Shown one piece after another: positions 53,489 through 62,812 of a stretch of DNA of 64,000 nt. The notes below the pieces were generated by a model. That model saw only the letters and a list, made by a program, of their open reading frames with translations. It ran no database searches and had not been told where the DNA came from. Made by a program: the position numbers and the translations under genes. The stretch comes from an uncultured Woeseiaceae bacterium (lineage in GTDB: Bacteria > Pseudomonadota > Gammaproteobacteria > Steroidobacterales > Woeseiaceae): assembly GCA_905182415.1 (NCBI GenBank), contig CAJJBK010000002.1, positions 62,001-126,000 on the forward strand. The letters are read 5' to 3'. Positions within the stretch are counted from its first letter, which is position 1; each line of letters opens with the position of its first letter.

Positions 53489-55990
53489 ATGCGCCAAATT
53501 ATTTTTTCGATAACTATGTTAATGCTAATCAGTCCAGCTACTTGGTCCGATGCAATTCGCCAAACAAAGGGAGATTTCTATGATGCCTTTCGCCAATTAG
53601 ATGTTGATCTTCCCAGCCCTAACGTATACAGAACTGCCTCAGGAGCTCCAGGCCCCCAATATTGGCAACAAGAAGCCGATTACCACATAAAACTTAGTCT
53701 TGATGAAAATCAGCGTCATATCGAAGCTTCTGAAGAAATTACCTATAAAAATAATTCTCCTGACACATTAAATTATATCTGGTTGCAATTGGACCAAAAT
53801 AGATTTGCTGATAACTCACTTCAACGAAGGTCTGCTGATGTTGGAGGAAATTCAAATAAAGATGGAAGTGATAGGCTGACTTACAATCAAATAGCCGTCA
53901 ATCAACTTGCTAAAGATATAGATTACGGTTATGACATAAAGAAAGTAGTGGATAAAAATGGCAATGCGATTCCTTACGCTATTGTCGATACTATGATGCG
54001 GCTAGACCTAAAAGAAGCACTCTCTCCGGGTGATAAAATTACTTTCTCTATTGACTGGTCTTTTAATGTGCTACTCGAAGCTCGTGTGGGCAGTCGAGGT
54101 GGCTATGAACATTTTCCTGATAGTGATACCTCTATCTATTTTTTAGCACAGTGGTTTCCACGTCTTGCCGCATATACAGATTATGCAGGATGGCAGCATA
54201 AAGCCTTTCTTGGGCGTGGAGAATTTACATTAGAATTTGGTGATTATACGGTTGAAATAACTGTACCTGAAGACCACATCGTCTCAGCAACTGGAGAACT
54301 GCAAAATCCTAAAGAAGTACTTACAGCTATTCAAAGAGAGCGATTAAAAGAAGCGGATAAAGCAACAAAACCTATCTTTATCGTGACGCCAGAAGAAGCT
54401 TTAGAAAATGAGCAGGAAAAATTGACCGGACAAAAAACTTGGGTTTTCAAAGCTGATAATGTTCGAGATTTTGCCTGGTCGAGTTCCAGAAAGTACATTT
54501 GGGATGCCATGACGCATCATCAAGATGATAAAAAACAACCGACCGTTTTAGCGATGTCTTTTTATCCAAATGAAGCCGAACCTATTTGGTCAAAATATTC
54601 AACACATGCGGTAGTTCATACGCTCGATGTCTACTCCAAATTTTCATTTGCCTACCCCTACCCAACTGCTCAGTCAGTCAATTCATGGAAGAGTGGTGGT
54701 ATGGAATATCCCATGATTACTTTTAATGGTTACAGACCTGAACCATTTGAAAGCAACAAAAACGAAGAGAGTGATGTAGAAGATAATGACGCAAGTGATG
54801 AAAAAGTCAAAGACCCAAAAAATACTTACTCAAGAAGAACTAAATACGGTTTGATCGGAGTTATTATTCATGAAATTGGTCACATTTACTTCCCAATGAT
54901 CGTGAACTCAGATGAGCGTCAATGGACCTGGATGGACGAGGGTATTAATAGCTTCTTAGAATACCTTACTGAATTTGAGTGGGAAGAAAAATTTCCCGCG
55001 TATGGCAATGATGCAAATGTTCTTGATTATATTACTGACTATATGCGCAGTGAGAATCAGGTTCCAATCATGACAAATTCTGATTCAGTATTGAGACTAG
55101 GACCAAATGCATATTCAAAACCTACTGCAGCCCTAACAGTATTGAGAGAAACCGTCATGGGCAGAGAACAATTTGATTTTGCATTTAAGGAATATTCCAA
55201 GCGATGGAAGTTTAAACGCCCAACCCCATCAGATTTCTTTAGAACAATGGAAGATGCATCTGGTGTAGATCTAGATTGGTTCTGGCGTGGTTGGTTTTAT
55301 TCTACTGATCATGTGGATATTGCTTTAACCTCGGTAAGAGAATATAAAGTATCCACAACAAATCCTGAGGTCGAATTTCCATTCAATATGAATGAATATG
55401 ATGCGCGAACACCAGAGGCATTAACACAGATAAGAAATCGCGATGAAGAAACAACAACTTACTTGAAACGAAACCCCGAATTAAATGATTTCTATAATGA
55501 GAATGATAGATTTACAGTCAGTAATAAGGATAAAAATAAACACTCCTCTCTCATAGATGGCCTGGAGACTTGGGAATATAATGCCCTAGTTAGAGCTATT
55601 GAAGAAAATGATTTTATTTATTTTGCTGATTTTGAAAATCTAGGTGGATTGAATTCTCCATTACCTTTAATGATTACTTATACGGATGATAGTGAAGAAT
55701 TTTTGACTATACCTGCTGAAATTTGGCGTCGCAATTATAAGAAAGTTACTAAATTGTTAATTAGGCAAAAAGGAATAAAATCGATTGCATTAGATCCCCG
55801 GCATGAGACGGCTGATACGGATTTTTCCAATAATTATTTCCCAAGTCGAATAGAAAAATCTCGTATCGAGCTCTATAAATCAGACTTTAAAAGACGGGAT
55901 TTAATGGCAGATATGTTAACAAAACTTAGGAAAAGAAAGACGGGAGAAGATGAGACAGAACGAACCGTCCCACTTATAAAATCTAAGTAA
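53489..55990 (+). CDS. M1-family zinc metallopeptidase, secreted
   Basis: An 833-residue exported peptidase. The signal peptide is about residues 1-20 (cleavage near SWS/DA). The gluzincin site is HEIGH (461-465) with the third zinc ligand Glu484, exactly 18 residues after the second histidine, as in M1 enzymes. The exopeptidase-like motif is GGMEYPM (about 402-408). An acidic, low-complexity insert (SNKNEESDVEDNDASDEKVK, about 427-446) precedes the site. The long C-terminal part (about 590-833) is a predicted helical/beta domain without a known motif. Neighbouring downstream gene order (a DUF6702-like secreted protein) is seen in other gammaproteobacteria from memory. Substrate unknown. Confidence 0.9.
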   Translation: MRQIIFSITMLMLISPATWSDAIRQTKGDFYDAFRQLDVDLPSPNVYRTASGAPGPQYWQQEADYHIKLSLDENQRHIEASEEITYKNNSPDTLNYIWLQLDQNRFADNSLQRRSADVGGNSNKDGSDRLTYNQIAVNQLAKDIDYGYDIKKVVDKNGNAIPYAIVDTMMRLDLKEALSPGDKITFSIDWSFNVLLEARVGSRGGYEHFPDSDTSIYFLAQWFPRLAAYTDYAGWQHKAFLGRGEFTLEFGDYTVEITVPEDHIVSATGELQNPKEVLTAIQRERLKEADKATKPIFIVTPEEALENEQEKLTGQKTWVFKADNVRDFAWSSSRKYIWDAMTHHQDDKKQPTVLAMSFYPNEAEPIWSKYSTHAVVHTLDVYSKFSFAYPYPTAQSVNSWKSGGMEYPMITFNGYRPEPFESNKNEESDVEDNDASDEKVKDPKNTYSRRTKYGLIGVIIHEIGHIYFPMIVNSDERQWTWMDEGINSFLEYLTEFEWEEKFPAYGNDANVLDYITDYMRSENQVPIMTNSDSVLRLGPNAYSKPTAALTVLRETVMGREQFDFAFKEYSKRWKFKRPTPSDFFRTMEDASGVDLDWFWRGWFYSTDHVDIALTSVREYKVSTTNPEVEFPFNMNEYDARTPEALTQIRNRDEETTTYLKRNPELNDFYNENDRFTVSNKDKNKHSSLIDGLETWEYNALVRAIEENDFIYFADFENLGGLNSPLPLMITYTDDSEEFLTIPAEIWRRNYKKVTKLLIRQKGIKSIALDPRHETADTDFSNNYFPSRIEKSRIELYKSDFKRRDLMADMLTKLRKRKTGEDETERTVPLIKSK

Positions 55991-56004
55991 CTATTTAGGA
56001 AATC

Positions 56005-56496
56005 ATTATCCTTTTTTATAAAAGTATAGTTTTCCTTCTGCTGACGGTAATTGCGTCGAGCGCATTTGCTCATCGTGAGCCAGGGATATTAACAACCATT
56101 GAATGGAATAATGGGATTGAGCGAACCGAAATTATTCATAGAGTACATACGCATGATGCTGAAATAGGTGTAGCTATAGTAGATAACCTACCATTATTGT
56201 CGGTTGCAAATGACGAAGGATTAGCACGCATTGCTCTTTATGTTGAAAGTCATTTTTCTATTCTTAATGCAGAAGGTCCCCTCGATATTGGGCTCGTAGG
56301 GGCTGAACTTGTTGGTAATTATGTTTTTATATACCAAGAATGGATAGAGCCATTATCAGCCAATATCTTCATAAAAAATGACATTCTTCGCGAAATATAT
56401 CCTCTGCAAATCAATCAAGTCAATATTATCTCTGGAGATAGTATTCGAACATTAATCTTTACTGAAAATGAAACCTTACTTCCTTATCTAGAATAA
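56005..56496 (+). CDS. Secreted DUF6702-like protein with an apparent ATT start codon
   Basis: The frame stays open upstream of the first ATG (56197) back to a TAG at 55996. The upstream part encodes a perfect signal peptide: a Lys, then a VFLLLTVIA core, then SSAFA-H. AGGA (55997-56000) is followed by ATT at 56005 (4 bases) or ATC at 56008 (7 bases); no ATG, GTG or TTG is available in this frame before the signal core. I therefore place the start at 56005, giving 163 residues. The mature part (HREPGILTTIEWNNG..., then IIHRVHTHDAEIG and VYIYQEW-like blocks) resembles DUF6702, often encoded after an M1 peptidase. An ATG-to-ATT change or a sequence error would explain the oddity equally well. 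Confidence 0.68.
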   Translation: MILFYKSIVFLLLTVIASSAFAHREPGILTTIEWNNGIERTEIIHRVHTHDAEIGVAIVDNLPLLSVANDEGLARIALYVESHFSILNAEGPLDIGLVGAELVGNYVFIYQEWIEPLSANIFIKNDILREIYPLQINQVNIISGDSIRTLIFTENETLLPYLE

Positions 56497-56528
56497 TCGA
56501 ATCTCATGTTTCCTTGAGCTAAAATTCT

Positions 56529-56549
56529 TGTTATATTGCGCCCGCGCAG
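56529..56549 (+). promoter_or_regulatory. Extended -10 promoter candidate with GC-rich discriminator
   Basis: TG-T-TATATT (56529-56537) matches the extended -10 consensus, with no good -35. It is followed at once by GCGCCCGCGCAG (56538-56549), a very G+C-rich stretch in an AT-rich genome, like the discriminator of stringently controlled promoters. It lies about 45 bases before the cytochrome c5 start. Confidence 0.4.
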
Positions 56550-56593
56550 AATAAATTCACATAACAATTTGAATTTCTACATGGGACTATAAC

Positions 56594-57103
56594 GTGAGCA
56601 TTAACAAAAAAAAACAAGACAACAAAGATATAAAATTAGGCCTGGTATTGGTTTTAGTTATTATTTTATCAACGGTAATAATGTTACAAAAAACTGCCGA
56701 TCTCGTTAAAGACCGACGAGCGTCAAAATTTGAAACCATTGATTCAAGGATAGAGCCATTTGGAAAGGTAAATATGCCAAGTTCAGGCACGGTAGAATCA
56801 GTGGCAGTGATTAATTCAATAGAAAAAAGTGAAACTATTGCAAAAGTTTACACTGGATCTGAAATTTATAATATGGCTTGTACAGCCTGTCATACAGCTG
56901 GCATCGCCGGTTCACCTAAATTGACAGACACATTAAATTGGGAGCCCAGAATTAAGCAAGGTATAGATACTTTAAGAGCGCATGCAATCAATGGTTACAC
57001 GGGGTTAGCTGGATACATGCCTCCCAAAGGTGGTCGACTAGATCTTTCAGACATGGATATCAATAATGCGATCGATTATATGCTCTCACAAATCCAGCAA
57101 TAA
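56594..57103 (+). CDS. Cytochrome c5-family protein, membrane-anchored
   Basis: A 169-residue mono-heme c-type cytochrome. An uncleaved N-terminal helix (about residues 14-34, LGLVLVLVIILSTVIMLQ) anchors it to the inner membrane. A linker follows, and the heme domain (about 90-169) has the site CTACH (96-100) in ACTACHTAGIAGSPKL and a likely Met axial ligand in AGYMPPKGGR (about 146-155). The SPKL...GYMPPKGG pattern is typical of cytochrome c5. The start is GTG at 56594. It is a plausible electron carrier to a terminal oxidase; the partner is unknown. Confidence 0.88.
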   Translation: MSINKKKQDNKDIKLGLVLVLVIILSTVIMLQKTADLVKDRRASKFETIDSRIEPFGKVNMPSSGTVESVAVINSIEKSETIAKVYTGSEIYNMACTACHTAGIAGSPKLTDTLNWEPRIKQGIDTLRAHAINGYTGLAGYMPPKGGRLDLSDMDINNAIDYMLSQIQQ

Positions 57104-57266
57104 AGTTCATTCTACCGGCCCCTATCTCACAACTCTTGAAAATGACTTAAACTTTCAATGGAAATAAACATATCAGCGTGAATAGAAAAGTATTAAAAAC
57201 TTATTTGGCATTCATTAATAGTGTATAAATAACTAATCAATACTAAAAATTACTTAATTACTAATT

Positions 57267-57503
57267 ATGGAAAAATATTTAAATAAAATTATTCACAAGC
57301 TAAAGGAAAGTATCCCTAGTGATGTGGAAGTTCTAAAAAATGATATAGAAAAAAATTTCCAATCTGCGGTCAGTGCGAAAATCAAAAAACTAGACCTCGT
57401 GACTCGCGAAGAGTTTGAAATTCAAGAAAAAGTACTCCATAGAACACGTGAAAAATTGGAGCAATTAGAAGAGCAAATGGAAGTGCTTCGTAAAACCGAA
57501 TAA
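57267..57503 (+). CDS. ubiK: UbiK (YqiC) ubiquinone biosynthesis accessory factor
   Basis: A 78-residue membrane-fusogenic BMFP-family protein that assists the Ubi complex under aerobic conditions (known for E. coli YqiC/UbiK). The N-terminal amphipathic half (about 1-40) is followed by a C-terminal coiled coil (about 45-78) with the family block VTREEFEIQEKVLHRTREKLEQLE. Its position upstream of amtB is shared with Pseudomonas and relatives. The ATG start is plain; a Shine-Dalgarno is weak. Confidence 0.88.
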   Translation: MEKYLNKIIHKLKESIPSDVEVLKNDIEKNFQSAVSAKIKKLDLVTREEFEIQEKVLHRTREKLEQLEEQMEVLRKTE

Positions 57504-57535
57504 CTAAAAGACTTTTCGTCGTAAAGGAATTTATT

Positions 57536-58831
57536 GTGCTGCGCTTCCCACTCTGCCTATCATTCTTTTTGATAATAGCTCCAAAAACCTTATACGCACA
57601 AACTCTTAATTCTGGTGATACCGCCTGGATGTTAGTCTCAACGGTATTGGTTTTATTTATGACATTACCCGGATTAGCACTCTTTTATGCTGGTCTTGTG
57701 AGGCGAGGAAATGTCTTATCAGTGCTTATGCAGTGCTTTACCATCGCATGCATCGCCTCATTAGTTTGGGTTATCTTTGGTTACAGCATAGCTTTTAAAG
57801 GCGATGGTCTTTTTATTGGCGACTTAAGTGCAGTTTTTTTAAGTGGAGTATCGAGAGACACCCTATTTGGAACAATACCAGAAACAGTTTTTATTATGTT
57901 TCAAATGACATTTGCTATTATAACTCCTGCTTTAGTAGTTGGTGCGTTTGCAGAAAGAATGAAATTTGGCGCCATGTGTATATTTTCTTTTCTTTGGCTT
58001 ACCTTTGTATATCTTCCCGCCTGTCATATGGTTTGGGGTGGAGGAATATTAGCTAAAATGGGCGTAATAGACTTTGCTGGTGGTCTTGTGGTTCATGTAA
58101 CCTGCGGAATTGGCGCCCTTGTAGCGGCAAAAATATTAGGACCGAGAAGAGGTTTTCCAGAAACCGCAATGCCTCCTCACAATAGAACCATGGTAGTAAT
58201 TGGGGCATCAATGTTATGGGTTGGATGGTTTGGTTTTAATGCGGGTAGTGCTTTAGCGGCAAATACAGATGCTGGGATGGCGATGTTAGTCACTCATATA
58301 AGTGCTGCTCTGGGGGCGCTTACCTGGATCTCTATTGAGTGGATAAAACAAGGCAAGCCAACCGTCATTGGTATAGCAACTGGGATGGTTGCGGGGTTAG
58401 CCAGCATAACTCCTGCAGCTGGCAATGTGGGGCCCCAAGGGGCAATTATAATTGGAATATTAGCAGGCTTTATATGCTTCTATGCAACTCAAGCAATCAA
58501 AGGTTTCTTTAATATAGATGATTCACTAGATGTATTTCCAGTTCATGGAGTTGGTGGGATGCTTGGGCTCATAATGTTGTGTTTTGTCGGTACAGAAAAT
58601 AACTTAATAGGTTCAGGAGCTAATGGTTTATCACCAATTGCTGCAGGAAGCTCAATGCTGCAATTAGTAATTCAACTTAAAGGAATATTACTAATAGGCA
58701 TCTGGACGGCTATTGTATCTTGGATTATTCTTAGAACAATTGGACTTTTTACGGATCTTCGAGTCACTGAAGAAGAAGAATACGAAGGGCTTGATAAAAG
58801 TTTACATGATGAAACTGGATATAATTTTTAA
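57536..58831 (+). CDS. amtB: Ammonium transporter AmtB
   Basis: An inner-membrane ammonium channel. The 431-residue protein starts with a cleavable-type signal (about 1-21), then eleven membrane segments. The twin-histidine pore residues lie in LVVHVTCGIGALVAA (about 186) and FPVHGVGGMLGL (about 335). The C-terminal tail LRVTEEEEYEGLDKSLHDETGYNF matches the GlnK-interacting tail of AmtB. The start is GTG at 57536 with AAGGA 7 bases upstream. Unlike the usual glnK-amtB pair, no glnK lies upstream; ubiK does. Confidence 0.95.
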   Translation: MLRFPLCLSFFLIIAPKTLYAQTLNSGDTAWMLVSTVLVLFMTLPGLALFYAGLVRRGNVLSVLMQCFTIACIASLVWVIFGYSIAFKGDGLFIGDLSAVFLSGVSRDTLFGTIPETVFIMFQMTFAIITPALVVGAFAERMKFGAMCIFSFLWLTFVYLPACHMVWGGGILAKMGVIDFAGGLVVHVTCGIGALVAAKILGPRRGFPETAMPPHNRTMVVIGASMLWVGWFGFNAGSALAANTDAGMAMLVTHISAALGALTWISIEWIKQGKPTVIGIATGMVAGLASITPAAGNVGPQGAIIIGILAGFICFYATQAIKGFFNIDDSLDVFPVHGVGGMLGLIMLCFVGTENNLIGSGANGLSPIAAGSSMLQLVIQLKGILLIGIWTAIVSWIILRTIGLFTDLRVTEEEEYEGLDKSLHDETGYNF

Positions 58832-58898
58832 GCCTTAACCTCCGTGTGCCATTTAATGTATGTTATAAATTAAATAATATTTTGAAAAAGGTTTCGCT

Positions 58899-59816
58899 AT
58901 GGATATTCGAATTGCAACTCGTAAAAGTGAGTTAGCTCTATGGCAGGCAAAGCATGTAGCTGGCCTATTAAATGACCTTCCAGAAATCAATAAGGTTACT
59001 TTGGTTCCCTTAAGTACCAAAGGTGATCAAATACTAGATACCAGTTTACAAAAAATAGGTGGAAAAGGTCTTTTTATTAAAGAACTTGAAGTCGCAATGA
59101 CTGAAGATAGAGCAGATATCGCCGTTCACTCAATGAAAGATATACCAGTCGTAGTTCCAACTGGTTTCTGTATTGCAGCAACACTAAAACGTGAATCTCC
59201 TTTTGATGCTCTAATTTCGAAAAATAATCAATGTCTTTTAGAACTCCCCAAAGGTTCAATTATAGGAAGTTCTAGCCTTCGTCGCCAAGCACAAATTTTA
59301 AATATAAGGCCTGATATAAAAGTCAAAGATTTACGGGGGAACGTCAATACAAGAATAGATAAACTAGACAGTGGCGAATATGATGCAATTGTACTCGCTT
59401 ATGCAGGTTTAAAAAGACTTGGTTTATCTGAAAGAATCTCTCAAACTTTCCTTCCTGAGGACATGGTTCCAGCTGCAGCACAAGGAGTAATAGGTATTGA
59501 ATGCCAATCAGAAAAAAGTGAACTCATCGCAATATTAGCTCAGCTTAATAATAAAATATCAGAGCTAACTACATCCGCAGAAAGATCAGTTAATAAAGAT
59601 CTGCAAGCAACCTGTCAATCACCTATCGGAACTTATGCAATCATTCAAAAGGACAAATGTATCATTGAATCAATTGTTGCATCTCCAGATGGCTCAAAAA
59701 TAATAAGAGAGTCAATAGAGGGGCATAAAAAAGAAACAAAGACTCTTGGAGCAAGGTTAGCAGCTCGTTTAATCAAAAATGGCGCTGATGAGATTCTCAA
59801 TAAAAATTCACTATGA
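58899..59816 (+). CDS. hemC: Hydroxymethylbilane synthase (porphobilinogen deaminase)
   Basis: Polymerises four porphobilinogens to hydroxymethylbilane in tetrapyrrole synthesis. At 305 residues, the length is normal. Marks are IATRKSELALWQA (5-17), HSMKDIP (77-83) with the catalytic aspartate, SSLRRQAQIL (125-134), RGNVNTR (146-152) and the cofactor cysteine Cys239 in LQATCQSPIG. It heads the hemCDXY operon, overlapping hemD by 4 bases (ATGA). Confidence 0.96.
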   Translation: MDIRIATRKSELALWQAKHVAGLLNDLPEINKVTLVPLSTKGDQILDTSLQKIGGKGLFIKELEVAMTEDRADIAVHSMKDIPVVVPTGFCIAATLKRESPFDALISKNNQCLLELPKGSIIGSSSLRRQAQILNIRPDIKVKDLRGNVNTRIDKLDSGEYDAIVLAYAGLKRLGLSERISQTFLPEDMVPAAAQGVIGIECQSEKSELIAILAQLNNKISELTTSAERSVNKDLQATCQSPIGTYAIIQKDKCIIESIVASPDGSKIIRESIEGHKKETKTLGARLAARLIKNGADEILNKNSL

Positions 59817-60571
59817 AAAAAGCTGAACTAAAAAATATCGGTGTACTTATCACTCGACCCAATAACCAAAACCAAGAATTAAATAGCGCTATAAAAAACC
59901 ATGGAGGTAACTCCATTTTATTTCCTGTAATAAATATAAAACCTTTTTCATATACAACTATTAAGTCTAATAAAGAGCAATTGAAACTTGCCTCTATTGT
60001 GATATTTGTAAGCGTTAATGCTGCTATAAACGGAGCAGATCATTTTGACTTTACAAATACAAAAGTCATTGCCATCGGCCCGAGCACAAAAAACTATCTT
60101 GAAAAAAACAATATAACGGTAAGCTATTACCCTAAAAAAGGATATAACAGCGAAAAATTACTCCAGCACGCCATGCTAAGTAATGTGAAAAATCAAATAA
60201 TCACTATCATTCGTGGTGAATCTGGAAGAAGAATTTTAGGTGATGAACTGTCCAGACGTGGAGGGGAAGTTCAATATCTAGAAACATACAAAAGAGAGCA
60301 GCAAAGACATACAAAAGAAGAGATCACTAGTCTAAAGGAAAGTTTTCGCGATGGAATTATACATTTTATTGTAATAATGAGTTTTGAAACATTTGAATAT
60401 CTATCAATAATATTAAACTCAAACCATATCAAACTTCAAAATTCGATAAAGTTTGTGGTCCCGAGTCAGCGAATTGCCGATAAAATATATGCTTGCTCTA
60501 AAAATAATACCTGCATCATTTCTCCTGATACTCAGATTTTATCGATTATTGGTGCGATTCAAAAAAAATAG
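59813..60571 (+). CDS. hemD: Uroporphyrinogen-III synthase
   Basis: Cyclises hydroxymethylbilane with inversion of ring D. A 252-residue, two-domain protein with low family conservation. Visible blocks are GVLITRPNNQNQEL (about 9-22), FVSVNAAINGADHF (about 63-76), IAIGPSTKNYL, IIRGESGRRIL (about 133-143) and the ETYKRE signature. Assignment rests on these plus its place directly after hemC (4-base overlap) and before hemX/hemY. Confidence 0.92.
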   Translation: MKKAELKNIGVLITRPNNQNQELNSAIKNHGGNSILFPVINIKPFSYTTIKSNKEQLKLASIVIFVSVNAAINGADHFDFTNTKVIAIGPSTKNYLEKNNITVSYYPKKGYNSEKLLQHAMLSNVKNQIITIIRGESGRRILGDELSRRGGEVQYLETYKREQQRHTKEEITSLKESFRDGIIHFIVIMSFETFEYLSIILNSNHIKLQNSIKFVVPSQRIADKIYACSKNNTCIISPDTQILSIIGAIQKK

Positions 60572-60587
60572 GTTAGTCTAAATATTA

Positions 60588-61634
60588 ATGAATAAAAATA
60601 ACGATAAAAAAAATCTATCCATTAAAAATAATCCCGAAGATAAAAAACCTTGGATTATCATCATCACGCTTGTGGTTCTCTCAATATTTGTATTTGGACT
60701 TTATTTCTATTTTATCAATAACTATACAAATATGGATATTCCAAAAAACAATATCCGTTCTCTGGAGAGTGAAATTATCAAACTAGAAAGTTTGGTTGAT
60801 GAAAATAAAAAAAATAATCAAACACTTTTTGAGCAACAAATACAATATTCTAATTTAATCGCATTATTATCAAAAAAAATTGATAGTAATTTAAATACCG
60901 CACAAATACAGCCCGAGCAAACACAGAAATTATGGCTTCTAGCTGAAATTAAGTACTTATTAAACCTTGCCAATACTCAATATCTCCTCTCTTATAATAT
61001 CGATTTAGCCCTTTTAGCATATGAATTGGCGCTTGAAAAAATAAAGTCATCAAACCTACCCGATTTACTTAATATTGAGAACTCTATTAAAAAAGAACTC
61101 AATATACTTAATGACTTCAATGCTTATAACCCAGATAATTTACTTAAATTTTTTGAAGAAATTATGGAAAAGAGTAAATTTTTTCCTTTCAGTGAAGATG
61201 CTAAAGATAACACTGAACTGCCTAAAAATGACTCATCTTGGCCTACAAAAATAATGCAATCCATCAAAGATTCGATGCAAAAAATTATAATCGTTAGAAA
61301 TACTTCAAAAATAAATCATAATGAAATATATCAACCATCTAATAAAATTATTTCTGCTCGACTCTTAACTTCATTCATGGATATAAAAGTAGCGCTTATA
61401 ACCAACAACCAAAAGAATTATCAAAGATTACTGAAAAATACCATTAATTGGATTGAGCGCTTCTATGACCAAGAAGCATCCATCGTCAAAGATATTTTAA
61501 ATGATTTAAATAAAAAATATGAATATAAAATTGTAGATCAAAAACCTGATATCTCTGCAACACTTCTCTTAATTAATGAATATGAGGATATGTTAAATAA
61601 AAATAAATTCGATACTGGAAATTCAAATAAATGA
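60588..61634 (+). CDS. hemX: HemX-like membrane protein
   Basis: A 348-residue bitopic inner-membrane protein. A short charged N-tail is followed by one transmembrane helix (about residues 24-46), then a coiled-coil region (about 55-90) and a helical periplasmic domain with KLWLLAEIKYLLNLANTQYLL (about 113-133), the HemX signature. It has been mis-annotated as uroporphyrinogen methyltransferase in some genomes; no methyltransferase motif is seen. It overlaps hemY by 4 bases. Probable scaffold or regulatory role in heme synthesis. Confidence 0.88.
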   Translation: MNKNNDKKNLSIKNNPEDKKPWIIIITLVVLSIFVFGLYFYFINNYTNMDIPKNNIRSLESEIIKLESLVDENKKNNQTLFEQQIQYSNLIALLSKKIDSNLNTAQIQPEQTQKLWLLAEIKYLLNLANTQYLLSYNIDLALLAYELALEKIKSSNLPDLLNIENSIKKELNILNDFNAYNPDNLLKFFEEIMEKSKFFPFSEDAKDNTELPKNDSSWPTKIMQSIKDSMQKIIIVRNTSKINHNEIYQPSNKIISARLLTSFMDIKVALITNNQKNYQRLLKNTINWIERFYDQEASIVKDILNDLNKKYEYKIVDQKPDISATLLLINEYEDMLNKNKFDTGNSNK

Positions 61635-62812
61635 AGTATGGTTTCTTTATAGTTGCAACAATTTTAGCTAGTGCTTTTGTTTCAGAGTTGCTGTTAAAAG
61701 ATTCCGGTTATATTGCGATTTATTACCAAAATTATGTCATAGAAATGTCCTTACTAATCTTTTTATTAGTTTTTTTCTTGGTAATTATTCTGTTGTTTTT
61801 TGTAAAAAAAATCTTCGGTACGCCAAATTTAATTTTTAAAAAAACTAATTTATATAAAAAAAGAAACGCCAATGACTTGCTCGAACAAAGCTATCTAATG
61901 ATGGCACGAGGTAATTATAAAAAAGCCGAGAAATACGCAAAAAATTCACTCAAATATTCTGACACTCCTTTAGTAGCATACTTGCAAGGAGCAATAGCGG
62001 CAGATAAGCAAAATCTTCAAAAAAAGCGAGATGCTTGGATCAGCAATGCCTACGAAAATCATCCCAAAGGTAATGAAGCAATACTTCTGCTCCAAGCTAA
62101 ATTTCAACTGTCTGACCGAAACTTCGAAGGAGCAAGTACGACATTAAATAAAATCAAAAAAATAAACAATAACAGCATAGAAACCCTAAATCTTTTAAAA
62201 AATTTGTATATTGAATTAAAAGATTGGCAAAAAATATTGGATATATTACCTTCACTGAGAAAGTTCGAAACATCGAATATATCATCTTTAGAAAAGATAG
62301 AATCCATAGCCTATATTCATATTATGAATACTACTAATGATACAAAAAAACTAAATCAAATTTGGAGTAGAGCACCTAAAACCCTCAAAAATAATGTCGA
62401 ATTCACTAAAGTCTATTGCCAAAGATTAATTACAGATAATCAAGAAGATCTAGCATCAAAAACAATAACTTCTTTTTTAAACAAAGACTATGATTACACT
62501 TTAGTATCAATGTATTCGCAAATGAATATTGATAATGCTGAAATCAGTCAAAAAAATATAATGCGATGGATGAAAACTCATGGCAAACGCGATGAATTAT
62601 TAATTGCTGCAGCAGCTATCTGCAATAAAGAAAAATTGTGGGGACAAGCCAGTCGCTATCTTGAAGAATCAATAAGCATATCTCCCTCTTCTGAAGCTTT
62701 ATTTAAACTCGGTGAAGTGCTCTCTCATCTTGGTAAAACCAAGGCAGGAAATTTCGCTTTTGAAAGGGCCTTAAAAATCCAATCTAACTTAGAAATGAAT
62801 AACCAAATATGA
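61631..62812 (+). CDS. hemY: HemY-like TPR membrane protein
   Basis: A 393-residue inner-membrane protein of the gammaproteobacterial HemY family (unrelated to Bacillus HemY oxidase). Two N-terminal hydrophobic segments lie at about 3-20 and 38-62. The signature LKDSGYIAIYYQNYVIEMSL (about 22-41) matches the HemY N-terminal domain. Residues about 80-390 form TPR-like repeats (NYKKAEKYAKNSLKYS, WQKILDILPSLRK, AGNFAFERALKIQ). It may link heme enzymes in a complex. Overlaps of 4 bases with both hemX and the next gene show tight coupling. Confidence 0.9.
   Translation: MKYGFFIVATILASAFVSELLLKDSGYIAIYYQNYVIEMSLLIFLLVFFLVIILLFFVKKIFGTPNLIFKKTNLYKKRNANDLLEQSYLMMARGNYKKAEKYAKNSLKYSDTPLVAYLQGAIAADKQNLQKKRDAWISNAYENHPKGNEAILLLQAKFQLSDRNFEGASTTLNKIKKINNNSIETLNLLKNLYIELKDWQKILDILPSLRKFETSNISSLEKIESIAYIHIMNTTNDTKKLNQIWSRAPKTLKNNVEFTKVYCQRLITDNQEDLASKTITSFLNKDYDYTLVSMYSQMNIDNAEISQKNIMRWMKTHGKRDELLIAAAAICNKEKLWGQASRYLEESISISPSSEALFKLGEVLSHLGKTKAGNFAFERALKIQSNLEMNNQI

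Noticed and set aside
57205-57229. TTGGCA / TATAAA promoter, or a sigma54 site, upstream of ubiK
   Set aside because: The spacer is only 13 bases, too short for sigma70, and the -12 TGC of a sigma54 site is missing.
59077-59259. Antisense frame inside hemC
   Set aside because: No conserved protein, no ribosome-binding site; hemC is unambiguous on the plus strand.
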